NCBI GenBank assembly: GCA_910577405.1
Contig: CAJTMG010000003.1
Coordinates: forward strand, 11,696 to 75,695
Reading direction: 5' to 3'
Source of the DNA: an uncultured Oscillibacter sp.
GTDB taxonomy: Bacteria > Bacillota > Clostridia > Oscillospirales > Oscillospiraceae
Length of the DNA stretch: 64,000 bases
The notes below the pieces were generated by a model. It was not told where the DNA came from and ran no database searches. It saw nothing but the letters and a program-made list of their open reading frames with translations. Numbering within the stretch: the first letter of the stretch is position 1; every line of letters starts with the position of its first letter. Shown here piece by piece: positions 58,830-64,000 of the stretch. The position numbers and the translations under genes were made by a program.

Positions 58830-58964
58830 CTGCATCGCCTCCCTTTATGGCCTGATTCTACCACAAAACGCGGTTGCGCGCCACCATGCAGGACTGGAAA
58901 ATGCCGCTACCAGCAGTTGCGCCGCCATAAAATACCGTCTTTTCCGCCCTGGAACCCTTGACGC

Positions 58965-59018
58965 GGACAGACGCCGGGAAACAACAGTCCTGTTATCTCC
59001 CGGCGTCTTTTTTCGTCC
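58965..59018 (+). terminator. Plus-strand terminator hairpin downstream of no annotated plus gene
   Basis: GACGCCGGGA (58970-58979) pairs with TCCCGGCGTC (58999-59008), with AACAG/CTGTT inside, followed by TTTTTT. It sits after the stop of the minus-strand dehydrogenase, yet the T-run is on the plus strand. The 130 bp before it has no ORF I can support. The minus strand does not offer a T-tract. Confidence 0.6.
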
Positions 59019-59019
59019 T

Positions 59020-59952
59020 TTATCGGGGCATATCCCATTCCTTTACGCCGTCGAAATAGGGGGCCTGCTTCCGGTACCGGAAATCGTCTTCGTCTTTTTC
59101 CGTCCAGTCGTACAGACCGCAGCCCGCCGCCTGTCCCGTTCTCCCGCTGGAAAGGCCCTCTGTTACGGTCCTCTGGATTTCCGACGTGCCGCACAGGTCC
59201 GGGTACACGTTCTCCGCGATGGCTTTTTCCAACTGGAAGCCTACCGCGTCGAAATACTCCAGCAGTCCTATGGAGGCGTATCGCATTCCTACGGCGTACT
59301 TGACCGCTCTGTCGATATCCGCCGCTGTGGTCACGCCCTGTTCTATCAGATAGATGGATTCCCGGAACAGCGCCTGGGCAAAGCGGTTTACCAGAAAGCC
59401 CGGCACGCTGCGGTTCAGGACCACCACCTGTCTGTGAAGACGTTCCAGCAGCGCTGTGGTCCGTGCCGCGGCATTTTCCCCGGTGCGCTGATGCCGGACC
59501 ACCTCCACCAGGGGCAGCATATGCACCGGCTGGAAGGGATGGGCTATCAGAAGCTGTTCAGGCCGCGGGGTCAGGTCCGCCAGAATCTCCGCATCTATGG
59601 AGGACGTGCAGGACGCTGTGACGGCAGAGGGGTCTGCGTATTTCCCGATGTTCTCATAAACCGCCCGCTTTGCTTCGGTGGCTTCCGCTACGGCCTCGAA
59701 TACAAACGTATGGCCCGCCAGCTTCTCCGGCTCGTTGGTCAGGGTCAGGAGCTTCAGGGCGGCGGTCTTGTTGGCTTCCTCCGCAAGGCCGTTTTCAATC
59801 AGGTCATCCCAGTTCTGCGCAATGGTCCTCCGGCACCGCTCCAGTCCGGTTTCAGAATGGCCTACCACCGTGCAGGGAAGCCCGTGGCCAATCACCAGCG
59901 TCGCCTGACAGGAGCCTATGGTCCCCGCGCCGTATACCGCGATTCTCTCCAT
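59020..59952 (-). CDS. 3-hydroxyacyl-CoA dehydrogenase family protein
   Basis: A 310-residue NAD-dependent dehydrogenase. ATG 59952 is favoured over the GTG three bases earlier by GAGGG spacing. The Rossmann GAGTIG (residues 8-13) and the catalytic segment LLIAHPFQPVHMLPLVEVV with its His are present. VPGFLVNRFAQALFRE and DIDRAVKYAVGMRYASIG follow in the helical domain. The family includes 3-hydroxybutyryl-CoA, carnitine and L-gulonate dehydrogenases; this one could be any of these. It is seven bases downstream of the SDR gene. Confidence 0.88.
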   Translation of the reverse strand: MERIAVYGAGTIGSCQATLVIGHGLPCTVVGHSETGLERCRRTIAQNWDDLIENGLAEEANKTAALKLLTLTNEPEKLAGHTFVFEAVAEATEAKRAVYENIGKYADPSAVTASCTSSIDAEILADLTPRPEQLLIAHPFQPVHMLPLVEVVRHQRTGENAAARTTALLERLHRQVVVLNRSVPGFLVNRFAQALFRESIYLIEQGVTTAADIDRAVKYAVGMRYASIGLLEYFDAVGFQLEKAIAENVYPDLCGTSEIQRTVTEGLSSGRTGQAAGCGLYDWTEKDEDDFRYRKQAPYFDGVKEWDMPR

Positions 59953-59962
59953 CACGCCGCCC

Positions 59963-60730
59963 TCACATCATCGCCCAGCCGTGGGTCAGACGGATGGACT
60001 GCCCAGTCAGCGCGCCCTGGTCGTTGGCAAGGAACACCAGCGTGTTGGCGACATCCTCCACCGTAGTAAACACGCCGTCCACCGTGTCCCGCAGCATGAT
60101 GTTCCTGACCACCTCTTCCTCGCTGATGCCCAGGTCCCGGGCCTGCTCCGGTATCTGCTTCTCCACCAGAGGCGTCTTGATATAGCTGGGGCAGATGGTG
60201 TATGTATAAATGCCGTATTCCGCGCCTTCCCGGGCAATGGCTTTCGCAAGTCCCGCTACGCCGTGCTTTGCAAAGTTATAGGGTTCCTTCAGCTTGGAGC
60301 CCACAAAGCTCTGGACCGAACCGGTGAACACAATGCGTCCGCCCTTCCCGCTCTCCTTCATCCGGCGGTAGGCGGCGCGGGACACCAGAAACGCTCCGTC
60401 CGCGTGAATCGCCATCATCTTCCGCCAGTCCTCAAAGGGATAGGATTCGTAGGGATGCACGATCTGCACGCCCGCGTTGGACATCACCAGATCACAGGCG
60501 CCGAATTCCTCCATCATGCGGTCAAAGCCGGCCTCCACTTCCTGTTCGCTGGATACGTCCATTCTTACCGCAATTGCCCTGCCTCCCGAAGCCGTCAGCT
60601 CTTCTGCCACTGCCTCCGCGCCCTCCAGATTCAGGTCCGCCGCCGCTACGCAGTAACCCTCCCTGGACATCCGCTCCGCGCAGGCTTTCCCGATGCCCGA
60701 CGCCGCTCCTGTGATTAAAACTGTCTTCAT
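59963..60730 (-). CDS. SDR oxidoreductase, 3-hydroxybutyrate dehydrogenase-like
   Basis: A 255-residue short-chain dehydrogenase with TGAASGIG, MSNAGVQ, catalytic Ser in TGSVQS, and YNFAK (Tyr-x3-Lys). The stretch SYIKTPLVEKQIPEQA is a hallmark of D-3-hydroxybutyrate dehydrogenases. AGGAGG lies eight bases before ATG 60730. Together with the hydroxyacyl-CoA dehydrogenase it suggests metabolism of 3-hydroxy acids, although the true substrate is not certain. Confidence 0.88.
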   Translation of the reverse strand: MKTVLITGAASGIGKACAERMSREGYCVAAADLNLEGAEAVAEELTASGGRAIAVRMDVSSEQEVEAGFDRMMEEFGACDLVMSNAGVQIVHPYESYPFEDWRKMMAIHADGAFLVSRAAYRRMKESGKGGRIVFTGSVQSFVGSKLKEPYNFAKHGVAGLAKAIAREGAEYGIYTYTICPSYIKTPLVEKQIPEQARDLGISEEEVVRNIMLRDTVDGVFTTVEDVANTLVFLANDQGALTGQSIRLTHGWAMM

Positions 60731-60849
60731 GCCATGTTCCTCCTGTTCCTTGCTCTCGCGCTTGGTATGGTCCTATTATAATGCTTCCTTCCCTGATTAT
60801 CAATTGCCGGATGGAACTGTTTCAGCGTTTTTTCCGCAGCCCTCCTTGC

Positions 60850-60900
60850 AAAAAAAGCGCACCCGTATACGCCTTTCGGTACACGGGAGCGTTTTTTTGT
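60850..60900. terminator. Bidirectional terminator between SDR and M20 genes
   Basis: GCGCACCCGT-type and ACGGGaGCG-type arms (about 60858-60868 and 60882-60892) flanked by A- and T-runs on both sides. It mainly serves the M20 peptidase gene on the minus strand. Confidence 0.7.
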
Positions 60901-60905
60901 TGGCC

Positions 60906-62318
60906 TTAATCAGATTCTATCACTTCGTCCAGCTCCAACAGGGCCTTTACATAGATTTTCAGCCCGTCCAGAAGATACTGAACGCAGACGCCCTCGTCCG
61001 CCTGATGCCCGTCGCCCACGCCCTCCGGCAGCTTCAAATCCATCCGATTGGGGCCGAAGGCAACGGCGTTGGGGAGTTCTCTCGCGTAGGTCCCGCCGCC
61101 CATGGTGAAGGGTTTCAGGTCCGTATGCAGAACCTCGTTGGTCACACGGGTGATTACCTGTACCGCGGGATGGTCCCCAGGCATATAGCTCGGCGGACTG
61201 TTTCTCAGCACCACACACCGGAAGCCGCCCTGTCCCGCCGCGGTGCAGAGACGGCGTTCCACTTCCTCCGGGTCTGCCGTCACCACATACCGGATATTCA
61301 CGTTCTGACGCAGCTCCCTGCCCTCCAGACGGACCATCCCGCCCACATGGGTCGTATATCCCGACGGCTCGTCACGGAAGTCTATCCCTAGCCCAACGCC
61401 GGTATCATCCGCAAACGCCTTCTGCAAAAACGCCAGGGGTTCCGCCGCCCCGCCTTGAAGCAGCCCGCTTTCCAATAACGCGCAGAGCAGCTTTTCCTCC
61501 GCGTTCACCGTGTTCTCCGGGAATGCCGCGTGTCCTCCGACGCCATGGGCCGTTACCCGCACCCGGCCGTTCTGTCCTTCTATGGTTATGCCGTCACGGT
61601 CCGACAGCGCCGCCCTTGCTTCCTCCAGCGTGCAGTCCAGCTCCGCATACGCCTTGTCCGGCACCATGTTGGACGCCATGCCGGAAAAGAGCGCCAGCAA
61701 ATTCCCAGGCTCTATGGTCTGTATCAGGTCCGCCTCCAGAATGCCTTTCTCCCCGTTGCAGACCGGCAGTCCCGCGTCCGGCGTGTAGGAAAATGCAGGC
61801 GCGGGTTCGCATTCCAGATAGTGCCTTATGTCCTTCATGCCCGCTTCCTCGTTGCAGCCCAGGCATAAAATCAGACTGTGTTTCAGCTTCGGCGCAAGCT
61901 CCCGCAGACACATCATCGTATAAAGAGACATAACCGCCGCGCCCTTGTTGTCCATACTCCCGCGGCCAAACAGCACGCCGTCCCGGACAAAGGGCGAGAA
62001 GGGGTCAAAGCTCCAGCCGTTCCCCTCCGGCACCACATCCAAATGATTGAATATGCCGATGGAAGAGGATGTGGTCCCTGGTAATACCGCCGTCCCGCAG
62101 TAGAAATCATAGTTCCGTGTCCGGAAGCCGCGGCGCTCGCACAGCTCCAGAGCCCGCAGGAGCACTTTCGCACAGCCTTCTCCAAAGGGCCGTTCCGGGC
62201 TGTTCGGGTCGTACGCGCTGACGCTTCGGATTCGGATCAGTTCGCAGATATCCTCCAGCATCTGCTCCTTGTGGGCCTCTATCCATTGGTCGATCTGTTC
62301 GTCCTTTATCCGGTACAT
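60906..62318 (-). CDS. M20 family (PepV/Sapep-like) metallodipeptidase
   Basis: A 470-residue zinc dipeptidase. Motifs are HLDVVPEGNGW (metal His and Asp), GRGSMDNKG (bridging Asp), LGCNEEAGMKD (catalytic Glu pair) and MGGGTYARELPNAVAFG in the C-terminal part. No signal peptide is present, so it acts on imported dipeptides. AGGAGG precedes ATG 62318. A strong promoter lies at 62378-62406. Confidence 0.92.
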   Translation of the reverse strand: MYRIKDEQIDQWIEAHKEQMLEDICELIRIRSVSAYDPNSPERPFGEGCAKVLLRALELCERRGFRTRNYDFYCGTAVLPGTTSSSIGIFNHLDVVPEGNGWSFDPFSPFVRDGVLFGRGSMDNKGAAVMSLYTMMCLRELAPKLKHSLILCLGCNEEAGMKDIRHYLECEPAPAFSYTPDAGLPVCNGEKGILEADLIQTIEPGNLLALFSGMASNMVPDKAYAELDCTLEEARAALSDRDGITIEGQNGRVRVTAHGVGGHAAFPENTVNAEEKLLCALLESGLLQGGAAEPLAFLQKAFADDTGVGLGIDFRDEPSGYTTHVGGMVRLEGRELRQNVNIRYVVTADPEEVERRLCTAAGQGGFRCVVLRNSPPSYMPGDHPAVQVITRVTNEVLHTDLKPFTMGGGTYARELPNAVAFGPNRMDLKLPEGVGDGHQADEGVCVQYLLDGLKIYVKALLELDEVIESD

Positions 62319-62377
62319 GGATATTCCTCCTTATTTCTCGCTGTCCTGGCACGCCATTTTCTTCTCTCCATAAAATG

Positions 62378-62406
62378 ATTATGCTTCATTCTCCGTAAAT
62401 TGTCAA
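62378..62406 (-). promoter_or_regulatory. Promoter of the M20 peptidase gene
   Basis: -35 TTGACA (62406-62401), 17-nt spacer, -10 CATAAT (62383-62378) on the minus strand. Confidence 0.75.
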
Positions 62407-62630
62407 TTATCAAATCCCCTCTTGTTATGATACCCGTCCGTTCTGGCCGTACACCGGAGCGGCCATAGGATATAATAGAAAAACCACAGGAGCGACCGGC
62501 TATGTCCAGGCATACCAGACCGCGCCATATCTCCTTTCTTTATATTATCGTGTCTTTCATGCTGTCACCACCCTCGGTTTCCGCCCAAATGATGTCTGAC
62601 GACAGGAATCATCCAAAGGAATTCACAGCC

Positions 62631-62659
62631 TTGCAATACGGGGCGGGATATGGTAGAAT
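62631..62659 (+). promoter_or_regulatory. Promoter of the GH19-like gene
   Basis: -35 TTGCAA (62631-62636), 17-nt spacer, -10 TAGAAT (62654-62659). The rest of the gap 62407-62630 carries a TATAAT at 62471-62476 with a poor -35 and no separate gene. Confidence 0.6.
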
Positions 62660-62693
62660 GGAACAGAAGGGTAAGCAGAGAGGGGACGGTCCT

Positions 62694-63572
62694 GTGACGG
62701 AGCTGAAAGAAAAACTGGAACTGCTGGACAGGAAAAAGGTCATGATAGCAGTCTGTACGGTTTTGCTGACGGCAGGACTGACAGCGGCGCTGGTCCTGTT
62801 TTTCCGGGGCGAACCGGAGGTGCAGGAGGAACCGCTGCCCATAGAGGAACCAGAGCCCCAGGACTGGCTGGTGAGCCGGGAGCAGGTGGAGCGTCTGGCC
62901 TATGATGACAGCGTTCTGGGCTATGTAAGCTGGGAATTGTCTGACGAGGCGCTGGCGGACCTGAACCGGGTGCTGACAGAATACGGGATCACAACAGCGG
63001 AAGATATCAGTCAGTTTCTTGCGCAGGCGGCGATAGAAAGTCTGGCGGGCACGGCGCTGACGGAATGGGGCGACGAGGAATATTTCCGCGGCCGGGGCTA
63101 CAGCGAGGGCACCCGGGGGGCTGGCTACCTGCACCTGACCTTCGCGTATGGACAGATGGCGTTTGCGGTATGGCTGATGAAGAAGTATGTCCCGGCGCTG
63201 TCTGAGATTGACTATGCCAGTCCCGCCGAACATGGCCGCGATGAAATTTCCAGGACCTATTACGCCGCCTTGCAGACCGCCGCGAATCTGGGTTTGAACG
63301 TCTCCGCCTATTCCCGGGTGGTCTACAATGAAAACCAAACCGGCGGACTAACCACAGGCGCGGATTACATAGCTGAAAAATTTGCGTGGGAAAGCGCGGC
63401 CTATTTCTGGTATATCAGCGGCGTGAGTCAGTCGTTCCTGAAATTCCCCTGTTCGATGAATACGGACATTGCCTCCAAAATCGTAGGCGGAAGCAACTGG
63501 CAGTCCCGCCGGGAAGCCTACGCCGCGTTCTATCCGGTTCTGGCGGAGGCGTTTGAAGAAGAGGCGGCTTAA
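62694..63572 (+). CDS. Membrane-anchored GH19/lysozyme-like protein
   Basis: A 292-residue protein with an N-terminal anchor helix (KVMIAVCTVLLTAGLTAALVLFF in parts), an acidic Pro-rich linker and an extracellular domain. SQFLAQAAIESLAG has a candidate catalytic Glu, and RGAGYLHLTFAYGQMAF recalls the GRGYIQLTG motif of GH19 chitinases/endolysins. GTG 62694 is preferred: GAGGGG lies eight to nine bases upstream and a promoter is at 62631-62659. An in-frame ATG at 62502 would add 64 residues that include the promoter. A cell-wall-cutting role is likely but unproven. Confidence 0.7.
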   Translation: MTELKEKLELLDRKKVMIAVCTVLLTAGLTAALVLFFRGEPEVQEEPLPIEEPEPQDWLVSREQVERLAYDDSVLGYVSWELSDEALADLNRVLTEYGITTAEDISQFLAQAAIESLAGTALTEWGDEEYFRGRGYSEGTRGAGYLHLTFAYGQMAFAVWLMKKYVPALSEIDYASPAEHGRDEISRTYYAALQTAANLGLNVSAYSRVVYNENQTGGLTTGADYIAEKFAWESAAYFWYISGVSQSFLKFPCSMNTDIASKIVGGSNWQSRREAYAAFYPVLAEAFEEEAA

Positions 63573-64000
63573 TTTCTGCCCTGCTGGACGGCGCGGAGGG
63601 CAGTCACCAGAGCGGGTTCGCCTGCGGGGGAGAGCACGTCGGGGGTGGTGCCGGCTTCCTCACTGCTGGAACCGTCGGGATTCAGGCCGAACATCATGGT
63701 ATACTGAATCAGAATGCCGCTGTTGGGGAGCCGCATCAGAACGGGGTTCAGGGCGCCGATGCCGTCTCCGCTGGTCTGGGTTCCAACAAGGGTTGCGAAA
63801 CCGGTGGCCTGACAGAAGACGGAAAAGGATTCGCTGGCGGAATAGACCATAGGCCCTACCAGAAGCCACACCCGGCCATGAAACGCCGCCCGTTCCTCCG
63901 CAGGGTCCACATGAAGGGTGCTTTCCACAAAATGCGTCGCGGCGTCCAGACCGTCCCGGTTCAGCTTGGGCAGATCGGGAAGCTCCGCGATGGGATGCAG
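63569..64000 (-). CDS. S41 (C-terminal processing peptidase-like) protein, C-terminal part
   Basis: The frame is open to the window edge, so at least 143 residues are seen and the start lies beyond 64000. GRVWLLVGPMVYSASESFSVFCQATG has the Ser of the S41 catalytic region (in parts), and GTQTSGDGIG follows as in tail-specific proteases and related tricorn-type peptidases. The last residues (TTPDVLSPAGEPALVTALRAV) match the usual S41 ending. It converges on the GH19-like gene with a four-base overlap. Confidence 0.75.
   Translation of the reverse strand: MHPIAELPDLPKLNRDGLDAATHFVESTLHVDPAEERAAFHGRVWLLVGPMVYSASESFSVFCQATGFATLVGTQTSGDGIGALNPVLMRLPNSGILIQYTMMFGLNPDGSSSEEAGTTPDVLSPAGEPALVTALRAVQQGRN

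Noticed and set aside
1-64000. tRNA, rRNA, complete insertion sequence, prophage or restriction/defence cluster
   Set aside because: No cloverleaf, rRNA sequence, transposase, integrase, phage structural gene or known defence gene was found on either strand.

Overview
The window is a stretch of GC-rich (roughly 60 percent) chromosome from an anaerobic, endospore-forming Firmicute, most likely a gut Oscillospiraceae/Ruminococcaceae-type Clostridium. The reasons are a SpoVAD homologue, BceAB-type ABC transporters, AGGAGG ribosome-binding sites, TTGACA/TATAAT promoters, a TPP riboswitch, LtaS- and GT4-type glycolipid genes, and DUF4317, DUF1385 and DUF1538 proteins typical of this group. Genus and species are inference. 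I see no tRNA, rRNA, CRISPR array, complete insertion sequence, phage or plasmid backbone. The region reads as ordinary chromosome with some accessory regulatory pieces.

Layout. 1-4.4 kb: the C-terminus of a VanX-like M15 peptidase, an LtaS-type sulfatase, a membrane protein, a block of degenerate 80-bp repeats and a patatin phospholipase. 4.4-13.6 kb, mostly minus strand: pgsA, a Cdd1-like HhH protein, rimO, an XRE regulator divergent from a small gene, then recX, recA, a PspC protein, prmC, DUF1385, and a lipoprotein/response regulator/histidine kinase operon. 15.2-18 kb: a BceAB-type transporter pair behind a BceR-type box. 18.2-24.2 kb: two GT4 glycolipid glycosyltransferases with a VTT membrane protein, an inverted-repeat element carrying a 59-aa gene, a histidine phosphatase-GNAT fusion and a CaCA antiporter. 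24.3-26.6 kb: a tandem PII protein and a duplicated DUF1538 membrane protein. 26.8-28.1 kb: a 53-aa gene divergent from three tandem XRE regulators. 28.1-35.4 kb: DUF4317, a coiled-coil protein, an FHA-SEDS fusion, a zinc-ribbon protein, a hydantoinase and a siroheme nitrite/sulfite reductase.

35.5-43.7 kb is an ammonium-assimilation operon on the minus strand: glnA, an ANTAR regulator with a degenerate receiver, a small ORF, gltB and gltD. The glnA promoter is followed almost at once by a terminator-like hairpin. 43.9-50.3 kb: spoVAD, a divergent lspA, a Tet(M)/EF-G-like GTPase fused to a YacP/Rae1-like NYN nuclease domain, a DUF1624 acyltransferase and an Al-resist PLP enzyme. 50.4-52 kb: an ECF sigma factor with a DUF4179 partner and a matching ECF-type promoter. 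52.3-56.2 kb: a GH13 enzyme and a divergent LysR/MATE pair. 56.4-58.2 kb: a TPP riboswitch with a terminator, an extra structured leader, thiW and thiM. 58.2-64 kb: an XRE membrane protein, a 3-hydroxyacyl-CoA dehydrogenase with a 3-hydroxybutyrate dehydrogenase-like SDR, a PepV-like M20 peptidase, a GH19-like anchored protein and the C-terminus of an S41-type peptidase.

Two themes stand out. Envelope glycolipid and cell-wall functions recur (LtaS, two GT4 enzymes, PgsA, FHA-SEDS, VanX-like peptidase, BceAB). Nitrogen control recurs too (tandem PII/DUF1538, glnA-ANTAR-gltBD). The most unusual protein is the GTPase-NYN fusion: it joins a ribosome-binding translational GTPase to a domain related to a nuclease that cuts mRNA in the ribosomal A site.
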